35,832 nucleotides of DNA, taken from positions 1 through 35,832 of the forward strand of contig CAIYEN010000102.1 in the NCBI GenBank assembly GCA_903925205.1. Direction: 5' to 3'. The notes below the pieces were generated by a model. The model was not told where the DNA came from. It made no database searches and saw only the letters and a list, made by a program, of their open reading frames with translations. Within the stretch, counting starts at the first letter, position 1. Each line of letters opens with the position of its first letter. The DNA is from an uncultured Opitutia bacterium (GTDB taxonomy: Bacteria > Verrucomicrobiota > Verrucomicrobiia > Opitutales > UBA953). The position numbers and the translations under genes are program-made. This document shows, piece after piece, positions 23,051 through 32,500 of this stretch.

Positions 23051-24520
23051 ATGTCCAACTACCTTGCCATCGACCTCGGCGCCGAATCCGGCCGCGTGAT
23101 CTTCGGGACCCTCAAGGGGGGTAAGCTCACGATGAAGGAGATTCACCGTTTTGCTAACGGTGCCATCACCGCCAATGGCACCCTGCGCTGGGACATTGTC
23201 CGCATCTTCCGCGAGATTCGCATCGGCTTGGCCAAGGGCGCGAAGCTCGGGCCGATCCGTTCGATCGCCTGCGACTCTTGGGGCGTCGATTACGTCTTGC
23301 TCAAGGGCGATGGCCCGATGCTTTCCTTGCCCTACACCTACCGCGATGAGCGCAGCTTCAAGTCCTTCGATAAGGCCATGAAGAAGTTCTCACAGAAGCA
23401 GTTGTTCGAAGGGACTGGCATTGCCTCCATTTCCATCAACACGCTCTACCAGCTCTTTGATGACGTTGAGAACCGCCCGGAGATCTTGGCCTTCGCCGAC
23501 AAGTTCTTGCTCATCGGGGACTACATCACTTGGTTGCTCACTGGCCAGGCGCGCGCCGAAGAGACCTTAATCTCCGGCAGTCAGCTCTGGGATACGCGCA
23601 AGCGCGATTGGGCTTGGCCGGTGCTCAAGAAGCTCGGCATCCCTAAGCACATCTTTCCGAAGCCCGCGGCTCCTGGCACGAAGCTCGGTAAACTCCTGCC
23701 TTACCTGAGCAAGGAAACCGGCCTAAAGTCGGCCGAAGTCGTGACGACTTGTGCGCATGATACGGCCGCGGCGGTCGCCGCCGTGCCCGCCACCAAGGGC
23801 GATGATTGGGCGTACCTGTCTTCGGGCACGTGGTCCCTCTTGGGCGTCGAGCTGCCGAAGCCATTGGTCAATGAGACCGTGCGCGAGGCGAAGTATACGA
23901 ATGAAGTCGGTTTCGAAGGCACGACCCGTTTTTTGAAGAACCTCGTCGGCCTCTGGGTCCTGCAGGAATGCCGCCGCGAGTGGCTGGAGCGTGGCGAAGT
24001 CTCCGACTACGGTGAGATTGTGAAGCTGGCCCTGAAGGCTCCGGCCTTGCGCAGCTTCATCCGGCCGGACGATGTCCGTTTTGCTAAGCGCGGCGATATG
24101 GTGAAGAAGGTCCAGGACTTCTGCCGCGAGACCAAGCAGCCGGTGCCGCAGACGCATGGTGAGGTCGCCCGCTGCGTGCTCGAATCCCTCGCCCTCCTCT
24201 ACCGCGTTGAAATGGACGGGATTGAGAAACTTACCGGTCGTAAGCTCTCGACGTTGCACATCGTCGGCGGCGGTTGCCGCAATGCGCTCCTGAACCAAGC
24301 CACGGCCGACGCCACCGGTCGCACGGTCATCGCTGGCCCAGTTGAAGCCACCGCGGCAGGCAATATCCTTGTCCAGGCCGTCGCCATGAAGGAATTGAAG
24401 AACCTCGATGCCCTCCGTGGCGTCGTCCGAAAGTCCTTTGAAGTAGTGACTTACAAACCCAATCCTACGCTTGATTGGCTCGACGCCTTAGTGAAGTTTA
24501 ATGGTTTAAAGAAGTCATAA
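23051..24520 (+). CDS. rhaB: Rhamnulokinase
   Basis: A FGGY-family kinase of 489 residues that phosphorylates L-rhamnulose to L-rhamnulose-1-phosphate with ATP. The N-terminal phosphate loop AIDLGAESGRV is near residue 5. The RhaB-like segment ACDSWGVDYVLL is near 75, SGTWSLLGVE near 260, and the C-terminal adenosine motif GGGCRNALLNQ near 400, with the family GPVEATAAGN following. The frame extends 96 bases upstream into the aldolase gene, but the kinase begins at this Met. The 35-base leader is almost all pyrimidine with no Shine-Dalgarno. Its substrate needs rhamnose isomerase, which is not in the window. Confidence 0.95.
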   Translation: MSNYLAIDLGAESGRVIFGTLKGGKLTMKEIHRFANGAITANGTLRWDIVRIFREIRIGLAKGAKLGPIRSIACDSWGVDYVLLKGDGPMLSLPYTYRDERSFKSFDKAMKKFSQKQLFEGTGIASISINTLYQLFDDVENRPEILAFADKFLLIGDYITWLLTGQARAEETLISGSQLWDTRKRDWAWPVLKKLGIPKHIFPKPAAPGTKLGKLLPYLSKETGLKSAEVVTTCAHDTAAAVAAVPATKGDDWAYLSSGTWSLLGVELPKPLVNETVREAKYTNEVGFEGTTRFLKNLVGLWVLQECRREWLERGEVSDYGEIVKLALKAPALRSFIRPDDVRFAKRGDMVKKVQDFCRETKQPVPQTHGEVARCVLESLALLYRVEMDGIEKLTGRKLSTLHIVGGGCRNALLNQATADATGRTVIAGPVEATAAGNILVQAVAMKELKNLDALRGVVRKSFEVVTYKPNPTLDWLDALVKFNGLKKS

Positions 24521-24563
24521 ACCTGCTTAAGCCTCCCTTCCCTGCCTTTACCTGCAAAGCACC

Positions 24564-26756
24564 ATGTCTACCTACAAGTACGTCTCCCACCTCTGGAACG
24601 ATGCCGAAGCGGCAAAACTCGATCCAGTGGCTCGCCTGATCTACCGTTCCAATAAGTTGGGCGCGGACCAGCGCATCACCAATACGGGCGGCGGCAATAC
24701 CTCCTCCAAAATCGTCGAGAAGGATCCCCTCACCGGTAAGGACACTCCAGTGCTTTGGGTCAAGGGTTCGGGCGGCGACCTGCGTACGAGCCTCCGCGAG
24801 AATTTCTCCTCCCTCTATCAGGATAAGCTCATCAGCCTGCAGGCGGTCTACGCGGCGCGGGCGGACAAGGGCCTGAAATCCCAGGCGGAAGACGACATGG
24901 TGGCGATGTATAACCACACCACATTCAACCTCAACCCGCGGGCGTCCTCGATCGACACCCCGTTGCACAGCTTCCTGCCAGGCAAGCATGTCGACCACAT
25001 GCACCCGAACGCGATCATCTCGATCGCCGCTTCCAAGAACTGCGCGGCCCTGACCAAGCAGATCTTCGCTGGTAAGATGGCTTACGTGAAGTGGATGCGC
25101 CCGGGCTTCGAGCTCGGCCTCGCCATGCAGGACATTTCCCGCGCCCAGCCGGACATCAAGGCCATCATGATGGGGCAGCACGGCTTCATCTCGTGGGCGG
25201 ATGACGATAAGGTCTGCTATGAACTGACGTTGGCCATGATCGAGCAGGCCGCGGCCTACATCGAAGCTCAGTATCAGGCCAAGGGCGGCGATGCCAAGGC
25301 CTTCGGTGGCGCCAAGTACCAAACGCTCGCGACCGAGCAGCGGCATGCCACCCTAGCGGCCATCCTGCCGTGGCTCCGCGGTCAAGTCTCCAAGGAGAAG
25401 CGCTTCGTCGGCACTATTCAGGACGACGAAAAGATTCTCCGTTTCGTCAACTCGGCCGATGCCCCGCGCCTCGCCGAACTCGGCACCTCGTGCCCGGACC
25501 ACTTCCTCCGCACGAAGATTAAGCCGCTCTATGTCGCTTGGAATCCGCAGGCCGAAGACGTCGCCGCGCTCAAGGCCAAGCTGGCCGCTGGCCTCGAACA
25601 GTACCGCCAAGACTACGCCACTTACTACAACGCCTGCAAGCGGTCCAACTCGCCGGCCATGCGCGATGCGAACCCGACCGTCGTCCTCATCCCCGGTCTT
25701 GGCATGATCGCGTGGGGCAAGGATAAGTCCGAATCCCGCGTCACCGCTGAGTTCTACAACTGCGCCGTCGAAGTGATGCGCGGGGCCGAAGCCATCGACG
25801 AGTATGTTTCCCTGCCGCAGCAGGAAGCCTTCGACATCGAGTACTGGCTCCTCGAAGAAGCAAAGCTCAAGCGCATGCCGGCGGAGAAGGAACTCGCCCG
25901 CCAAGTTATCGTCGTCGTTGGTGCCGGCTCGGGCATCGGCAAGGAAACCGCCCATCGCCTCGTCAAGGAAGGTGCCCACATTGTCTGCGTCGACAAGAAC
26001 GTCGAGGCCGCCCAGGCCACGGCCAAGGAAATCACCGATAAGCACGGCGTCGGCATCGGCGTCGCCGGCACGGGTCTCTCCAATTGCGGCCCGGCCATCG
26101 GCCTCAGCGGCGACATCATGGACCGCGCTTCCATCCGGAAGATGCTGGACCAGGTCGCGCTCGCTTACGGCGGTTTCGACTCCATCTGCGTTACCGCTGG
26201 GATCTTTGTCTCGCCCGACACCACGGGCCATATCCCGGATGACAAGTGGGCCCTCACCTTCGCCCTCAACGTCACGGGCAGCTACCTCGTCGCCGACGAA
26301 GCGTTCAAGAGCTGGAAGGAACAGGGCCTCCGCGGTAACCTCGTCCTGACCACGAGCGCCAACGCCGCCGTCGCTAAGAAGGGGTCGGTCGCCTACGATA
26401 CCTCGAAGGCCGCCGCCAACCACCTCGTCCGCGAGTTGGCCATGGAGCTCTCCCCGCTCGTCCGGGTCAACGGCGTCGCCCCAGCGACCGTCGTCCAAGG
26501 CTCGGCGATGTTCCCGCGCGACCGAGTGATCGCCTCGCTTGCTAAGTACAACATTCCTTACACCGATGATGAGGCGACCGATTCGCTGACGACGAAGCTC
26601 TCCCGCTTCTACGCCGATCGCACCCTGACGAAGAACCCCATCACCCCTGCCGACCAGGCCGAAGCCTATTTCCTCCTCGTGACCAATCGCCTCAGCAAGA
26701 CGACCGGACAGATCATCACGGTCGACGGCGGCCTCCACGAGGCGTTCCTCCGCTAA
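24564..26756 (+). CDS. rhaEW: Bifunctional rhamnulose-1-phosphate aldolase / L-lactaldehyde dehydrogenase
   Basis: A 730-residue fusion. The first about 440 residues are a class II aldolase domain with zinc motif DHMHP near 145 and MGQHG near 204. They cleave L-rhamnulose-1-phosphate to dihydroxyacetone phosphate and L-lactaldehyde. The rest is a short-chain dehydrogenase with the cofactor loop GAGSGIG near 453, the N-V-T-G segment, and catalytic Y-D-T-S-K near 612. It oxidises lactaldehyde to L-lactate with NAD. This domain order and length match the characterised Bacillus enzyme RhaEW. The fusion limits escape of reactive lactaldehyde. It feeds directly into lutABC, which start four bases downstream. 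The leader is pyrimidine-rich. Confidence 0.95.
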   Translation: MSTYKYVSHLWNDAEAAKLDPVARLIYRSNKLGADQRITNTGGGNTSSKIVEKDPLTGKDTPVLWVKGSGGDLRTSLRENFSSLYQDKLISLQAVYAARADKGLKSQAEDDMVAMYNHTTFNLNPRASSIDTPLHSFLPGKHVDHMHPNAIISIAASKNCAALTKQIFAGKMAYVKWMRPGFELGLAMQDISRAQPDIKAIMMGQHGFISWADDDKVCYELTLAMIEQAAAYIEAQYQAKGGDAKAFGGAKYQTLATEQRHATLAAILPWLRGQVSKEKRFVGTIQDDEKILRFVNSADAPRLAELGTSCPDHFLRTKIKPLYVAWNPQAEDVAALKAKLAAGLEQYRQDYATYYNACKRSNSPAMRDANPTVVLIPGLGMIAWGKDKSESRVTAEFYNCAVEVMRGAEAIDEYVSLPQQEAFDIEYWLLEEAKLKRMPAEKELARQVIVVVGAGSGIGKETAHRLVKEGAHIVCVDKNVEAAQATAKEITDKHGVGIGVAGTGLSNCGPAIGLSGDIMDRASIRKMLDQVALAYGGFDSICVTAGIFVSPDTTGHIPDDKWALTFALNVTGSYLVADEAFKSWKEQGLRGNLVLTTSANAAVAKKGSVAYDTSKAAANHLVRELAMELSPLVRVNGVAPATVVQGSAMFPRDRVIASLAKYNIPYTDDEATDSLTTKLSRFYADRTLTKNPITPADQAEAYFLLVTNRLSKTTGQIITVDGGLHEAFLR

Positions 26757-26759
26757 AAC

Positions 26760-27479
26760 GTGCGCGTCTCGCTCTTCGTTCCTTGCTTCGTCGACCAGCT
26801 CACCCCGCAGGTGGGCTTGGCCACGGCCAAGGTGCTTAAGCGCCTCGGGCATGCCGTGGAATTCCGCTCCGCCCAAACCTGCTGCGGTCAGCCGTCTTTC
26901 AACTCCGGCCAATGGGATGTCGCTCGTGAGGGGGCGCTCCGAACCATCGAGGTCTTCCGAGGTGCCGAAGTCGTCGTTGGACCTTCGGGCTCCTGTGTGG
27001 CGATGATCAAGAAGTTCTACCCGGAGCTCCTCAAGGACACCCCGCATCTCGCTGCCGCCGAGGACCTCGCCGCGCGGACTTTCGAGTTCTCCGAATTCCT
27101 GGTCAATAAGCTCGGCGTGACCGACGTTGGGGCTAAGTTCGCCAAGAAGGTTACCTACCACGACGGTTGTCACGCGCTCCGCGAGCTCCGCCTCAAGGAA
27201 GAACCCCGGCAACTGCTCCGGGCGGTCAAGGGCCTGGAACTGATCGAATCCGAAGAAGGTGAATCGTGCTGCGGCTTTGGGGGACTCTTTTCCGCGAAGT
27301 TCCCGATGATCTCCACCGCCATGGTGCAGGTCAAAGGCGGCGCCCTCGCCCGCACCGGTGCGGACTTCGTCGTTTCCTCCGACCCTTCCTGCTTGCTGCA
27401 AATCGGTGGCTGGCTCTCCCGCGAGGGTAAGCCGATTCTGCCGTTGCACATCGCCGAAGTGCTGGCCCACGACGCCTAA
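26760..27479 (+). CDS. lutA: Lactate utilization protein LutA (Fe-S oxidoreductase)
   Basis: A 239-residue CCG-domain protein, one of three subunits of the LutABC complex that oxidises L-lactate to pyruvate. The two cysteine-rich CCG modules are visible: TCCGQPSFNSG near residue 40, then H-D-G-C-H near 140 and ESCCGFGGLFS near 165. The start is GTG, three bases after the rhaEW stop. No ATG lies near, and the family N-terminus (VSLFVPCFVD) begins two residues later. The link to lactaldehyde dehydrogenase upstream makes lactate the expected substrate. Confidence 0.95.
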   Translation: MRVSLFVPCFVDQLTPQVGLATAKVLKRLGHAVEFRSAQTCCGQPSFNSGQWDVAREGALRTIEVFRGAEVVVGPSGSCVAMIKKFYPELLKDTPHLAAAEDLAARTFEFSEFLVNKLGVTDVGAKFAKKVTYHDGCHALRELRLKEEPRQLLRAVKGLELIESEEGESCCGFGGLFSAKFPMISTAMVQVKGGALARTGADFVVSSDPSCLLQIGGWLSREGKPILPLHIAEVLAHDA

Positions 27480-27483
27480 AGCG

Positions 27484-28875
27484 ATGTCCGACGCCAAGCA
27501 GATCTTCATCAAGGACGCCACGCTGAACGCCGCCGACGGGGATCAGCGTGCTTTCATCCGGAAGGCCCTTGGTGGCTACTACGTCAACCGCGACCTGCAG
27601 AAGGCTCGTTACCGCGATTGGGAGCGGGCCCGCGATGCGGCCTCGCTGGCCAAGTGGACCGCCGTCAACGACCTCGCGAATCAACTCGAGAAGTTCACGG
27701 CTAACTTTGAGCGCAACGGTGGCGTTGTGCACTGGGCGCGCGACTCCGCGGAAGCCCGCGCCATCATTCTGAAGATTGCAGCCGACGTTAACGCCAAGGC
27801 GATCGTGAAGTCGAAGTGCATGACCTCGGAGGAGATTCACCTCAACGATGCGCTCGAGAAGGCTGGCTACGGCGTCGTCGAGAGCGACCTCGGTGAGTTC
27901 ATTCAACAACTCCGCGGCGAAGCGCCCTACCACTTCGTCTTCCCGTGCATGCACGTGAAGCGCGAGGCCATCAGCGAGCTTTTCACCAAGCATCTCGGCA
28001 CTGCGCCGACCGATAGCCCCGAAGAGTTGACGATGATTGCCCGCCGTCACCTCCGCCAGCTCTACGTGGACGCCGACATCGGCATCACGGGGGCGAACTT
28101 CCTGGTCGCGGAAACCGGCCAGATTTCCATCACCGAAAACGAAGGGAACGCCCGTCTGACCGCGGCCCTGCCCCGCATTCACATCGCGCTCTCGGGGATC
28201 GAGAAGGTCGTGAATCGCCTGGATGACCTCGCGGTGCTACTCCCGATGTTGGCTACGGCGGGGGCTGGCCAGCCGATGACCTGCTACAACACGCTGTACG
28301 CGGGGCCCCGTAAGCCCGGCGAATGCGATGGCCCGGAGCAGTTCCACTTGGTCTTGCTGGATAACGCTCGCACGCGGCTCTTGGCGGATCCCGAGCAGCG
28401 CGATGCCTTGCATTGCATTCGCTGTGGGGCGTGTCTCAACGTCTGCCCGATCTTCAAGAACATTGGCGGCTTGGCCTACGGCACGACCTACCAAGGTCCA
28501 ATCGGCTCGGTCATCACCCCGCACCTGCGCGGCCTGAAGCAGTGGAACCACCTTTCCAGCGCCTCCTCGCTTTGCGGCGCTTGCACGGACGCCTGCCCGG
28601 TCCGTATCGACCTGCACCATCACCTCCTGCACAATCGCCGCAATGCGATGAAGCAGTCGCCGAGCCTCTTCGATCGCGCCTTCCACGCGGGGTTTGGCTT
28701 TGTGATGAAGCGTCCGACCCTCTTCGGCCTCGGCGGCAAGGTTTTCCGTGCGACGTTGCCTTTGCTAAAGAAACTCCCGCTTCCTTATATGAGTGCTTGG
28801 CTGAAAACGCGCGACCTGCCGGCAGCGCCCGCCCAGTCATTCCGCGAACAATGGAAGGACTCCGACCATGGCTGA
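27484..28875 (+). CDS. lutB: Lactate utilization protein LutB (4Fe-4S)
   Basis: A 463-residue LutB subunit. The LUD-type domain fills the N-terminal half (ETGQISITENEGN near 222). Two 4Fe-4S motifs follow: CIRCGACLNVCPI near 314 and CGACTDACP near 364. The frame is open 126 bases upstream within lutA, but homology begins at this ATG. The last eight bases overlap lutC. The tail (about 395-463) is basic with an amphipathic stretch, which may help membrane association. Confidence 0.96.
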   Translation: MSDAKQIFIKDATLNAADGDQRAFIRKALGGYYVNRDLQKARYRDWERARDAASLAKWTAVNDLANQLEKFTANFERNGGVVHWARDSAEARAIILKIAADVNAKAIVKSKCMTSEEIHLNDALEKAGYGVVESDLGEFIQQLRGEAPYHFVFPCMHVKREAISELFTKHLGTAPTDSPEELTMIARRHLRQLYVDADIGITGANFLVAETGQISITENEGNARLTAALPRIHIALSGIEKVVNRLDDLAVLLPMLATAGAGQPMTCYNTLYAGPRKPGECDGPEQFHLVLLDNARTRLLADPEQRDALHCIRCGACLNVCPIFKNIGGLAYGTTYQGPIGSVITPHLRGLKQWNHLSSASSLCGACTDACPVRIDLHHHLLHNRRNAMKQSPSLFDRAFHAGFGFVMKRPTLFGLGGKVFRATLPLLKKLPLPYMSAWLKTRDLPAAPAQSFREQWKDSDHG

Positions 28876-29548
28876 TGCCCGCTCCGATATCCTGGCGCGT
28901 ATCCGCGAGGCCTTGCAGGTCAAAGCCCCCAAGCCCCATTTCAAGGCTGAGGAAACCGCTGGCCAGCCCGTCAAAATCGCCAAGCCCTGGTTGCCCGATG
29001 GCGGCGAAACGACCGAGGCGAGCCTGCTGATCCTTGCCGAGCAATTGGCGAAGTTAAAGGCCGTCCTCATCCGCGTGCCGGACGAAACTGCTGCTGGTCA
29101 AGCGGTGGCGGACCTCGCCCGCTCCAAGGCTTGGAAGCAAGTCGCTTACCACGGTGCCCCGCTGGTCCGTCCGGTGGCCGCCGCCCTACCCTGCCCGGCT
29201 TGGGAAGCCGACGCCTCATTTGAGAAGCAGAAGTTGGAAGGGTGTGACGCCTCGATTACCTCCTGCGAGTCGATCGTGGCCCAGTTGGGCTCCATCTTGG
29301 TCTCCAGTGCCTCCTCGGGGGGGCGGGCCCTCTCGATCTTGCCGCACGTTCACGTCGTCGTTGCGCGGGTCGACCAAGTGGTCCCCGACCTCGCCACGGC
29401 CATCGCCCTGATGCAGGCGGTGCACGGCGAAAAGATGCCGAGCATGCTCTCGTTCATCACGGGGCCGAGCCGAACCGGCGATATTGAACGCATTTTAGTC
29501 CTCGGAGCGCACGGTCCGAAGGAACTTTACCTGGTCTTGGTGGGTTAG
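28868..29548 (+). CDS. lutC: Lactate utilization protein LutC (LUD domain)
   Basis: A 226-residue LUD-domain protein completing LutABC. The C-terminal half carries the family pattern: C-E-S-I-V-A, then S-S-A-S-S-G-G-R near 150, P-H-V-H-V-V, and ITGPSRTGDIER near 198. It starts eight bases inside lutB, a sign of translational coupling and fixed subunit ratio. How LutABC passes electrons onward is not established, and the next gene encodes a c-haem protein. Confidence 0.95.
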   Translation: MADARSDILARIREALQVKAPKPHFKAEETAGQPVKIAKPWLPDGGETTEASLLILAEQLAKLKAVLIRVPDETAAGQAVADLARSKAWKQVAYHGAPLVRPVAAALPCPAWEADASFEKQKLEGCDASITSCESIVAQLGSILVSSASSGGRALSILPHVHVVVARVDQVVPDLATAIALMQAVHGEKMPSMLSFITGPSRTGDIERILVLGAHGPKELYLVLVG

Positions 29549-29558
29549 AGTCAGTGTG

Positions 29559-32500
29559 ATGCGCTCCTTGTTCGCCCCGTTTGCCTTCAGCCTCGGCCTT
29601 GCGGCGGCGGAGGTCACCCCCGTGAAGTGGTCGGGGGCGATCAACGTTCCCGATCCAGTCGCCGTGACCGTCGATGAAAAAGGCGCGGTCTACGTGTGCG
29701 CGACGACCCGCCGCAAGGTTGCGGACTTAGACATCCGCGAGCACACGCAATGGATCGCCGATGACCAGGCCCTGACCTCGCCCCTGGAGAAAGAAGCGTT
29801 CTATAAGCGCGTGATGGCACCTGGGGCGATGCGCGGTCCCCAGGGGAGCCTGAAGGACCATAATGGCGACGGCAGTGTCGATTGGAAGGACCTCATCGTT
29901 CATAAGGAGCGAATCTATAAACTCACCGACACCAACGGCGACGGCGTCGCGGATAAAATCACGGTCTTCGCCGAGGGCTTTAACTCGGTCGGGGCCGGCA
30001 TCGCCGCGGGGGTTCTTTATCATGATGGGTGGGTCTATGTGACGGCCCAGCCGGACCTTTGGCGCCTGAAGGATACCGATGGCGACGGCGTGGCGGACGT
30101 GCAGGAGCTGGTCGTCACCGGCTTTGGTGCGCACATCGCCTACGCCGGGCACGACATGCACGGGCTCCGCCTCGGTCCCGACGGCCGCATCTATTGGACC
30201 ATCGGCGATAAGGGGACCAATGTCACCAGCAAGGAAGGTAAGCACTTTTACTTCCCGCACACCGGTGCCGTTCTGCGCTGCGAACCGGATGGTACGGGCT
30301 TCGAAGTATTTGCCTCCGGCATTCGGAACCTGCAGGAAATCGCCTTCGACGAACTCGGTAATATCATCGGCGTGGATAACGATGCCGATCAGCCGAAGGA
30401 ACGGGAGCGGCTGGTTTATGTCGTCGAGGGCTCGGATTCGGGATGGCGCTGTCACAGTCAGTTCATGAAGTTGAACAGCCGCTGGATGCGCGAAAACATC
30501 TGGCAACCCGCTGGCGCTCCTGATCAGCCCCTCTGCTACACTCCACCCCTTGCCAATTATTCCGATGGCCCTGCGGGCTTCCTGCGTGAGCCGGGACACG
30601 CCTTGGATGGCACGTTGCGTGGTCAATTCATCCTCGATCAGTTTCCGAACGGGAAGATGGATGCCTTCGCCCTCCAGCCAGCCGCCGACAGTTTCAAGAT
30701 GGTTGGGCTGCGGACAATCAACCAAGGCATCATGGGCATCGGCATGGCTTGGGGGCCTGATGGAAAAGCTTACTTTGCGGACTGGATTGGGGGCTACCCC
30801 CTCGATGGTAAAGGGGCGGTCTGGAACATGGACGTCGCGACGAAGACCGATCCGGTGTCGAAGGAAATCCTTTCGCTCCCGCTGTCGGCGCCGCTCGCCA
30901 AGGACCGCCTGTTGACTTTATTAGGGCATCCCGACCAGCGGGTACGCGTTAATGCCACGCTCCGTCTGGACCGACTGGGAGCTTGGGCGGACCTCTTGGC
31001 CGTCGCACTGAATGATAAGCGTGAGCGTCTCGCCCGCATCCATGCGATTTGGGGTTGGGGGATGGGCTTGCGTCACGGTAAGCTCGCTTCGCTCCAAGGC
31101 GTGACCGCACTGCTTGCGGATGCGGACGACGAAATTCGTGTGCAGACGCTCAAGGTTTTGTCGGAAGGTCGCTTGCCGCCCCCTTCGCGTCTGACGCTCG
31201 AAACTGAAATCAGTGATGCCGTAGCCGAGAAGATGATTGCCCAACTGTCATCTCAGAACCCCCGCCTGCGGATGCAGGCGGGCCTCACCTTGGGGCGTTT
31301 AGGACTGGGCCGCGTTGGCTTGGCCGCCACTCCTGTCCCCTTAGGCGCCTTTTGCCATGACGCCGCTGCCGACCTAAAGATGCCGTGGCTGCGCCATGGC
31401 TTAGTCATGGGGTTGGCGGGGACTCAGCGGCCCGAGGACTTGCTTAAACTCGCACAAGGGCAGGATGCCGGGCAGGCCACCTTCGCCACCTTGGCCTTGG
31501 CTCGGCAGCGTTCGCCGCTCTTGGCTCAGCTCCTCGCTTCTCCGTATCAGGATGTCGTGAATGAAGCCGTGCGCGCCATCCACGATGACGAAGGCATCCC
31601 CACCGCACAGGCCGCTTTGGCTCAGACGTTGGGTCGGTCAGCCCTACCCGCTACGGCTTTACGACGGGTCATCAATCAGAACCTCCGGGATGGCAGCCCA
31701 GCGGCGGCCACACGCATTCTCCAGTGGCTCCGGGCGCAACCCGAGTCTGCCCCCTTGGTGGATGAGGCCCTCCAGGCTCTCTTGGTTTTCGAACTTCCGC
31801 CGGTCCTTGACCTCGTCGATGGCACGGCGAAGCGCTACACGAAGCGTGATCGTAACGCCCTAGCTACCGTCCTCCGCCAAGGACAGCCCACATTGCTGGC
31901 GTTCGAAAACGAGTCATTGAAGGCGACGGGCGTCGAAATTCTCGTGCGTTACGGGCTGGACGTCCCGACGGCGGATTTACTCAGGTTGGCCAAGGATACC
32001 AAGGTCGGTGCCGCGGTCCGTTTGCAGGTCCTCCGGCTGCTTGCAGCGAAGACGGAGTCACCCGTTGCCATTAAGGAGGCACTCCTGGCTGTCACCCGCG
32101 AGGGGAGCGAAACGTCACTCCGCATCGAAGGGATGCAACTCCTCGCTCAGGTCGACCCCGCCAGCGCCTTGTCAGTCGCCCGTCGATTCCTCGACGTTGC
32201 TGGCTCCACCCTTGCGGAGAAGCAAGCCGCGGTCCGCGTGCTCTTCGCGAGCACCGAAGCGGAGGCGAGCCAGCCCCGCCTCGCCCTGACCAACAAGTTA
32301 CTGCAGGCAAAGTTCAATGACTCCCTGCGCTTAGATGTTTTCCTTGCTGCACAGGCCTCCCCGGAGACGGCCGTACAGGCCGCTTTGAAACGATACCAGG
32401 AGGCTACCCGCCAGCCCGTGCAACTGGCGGCGCCTGGTTTGCCTTATGAGCTTTTAGTTGCTGGGGGCGATGCGGTGCGCGGGCGCACCCTGACGCAAGA

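Noticed and set aside
25353-27521. A 722-codon open frame on the minus strand opposite rhaEW and lutA.
   Set aside because: It is antisense to two well-conserved enzymes, has low-complexity G/E/D/R-rich composition and no recognisable domain. Long antisense frames are expected from the strong C-ending codon bias of these genes.
29727-30725. A 332-codon minus-strand frame opposite the c-haem propeller gene.
   Set aside because: No domain or start signal, and the plus-strand gene is clearly real across the same bases.
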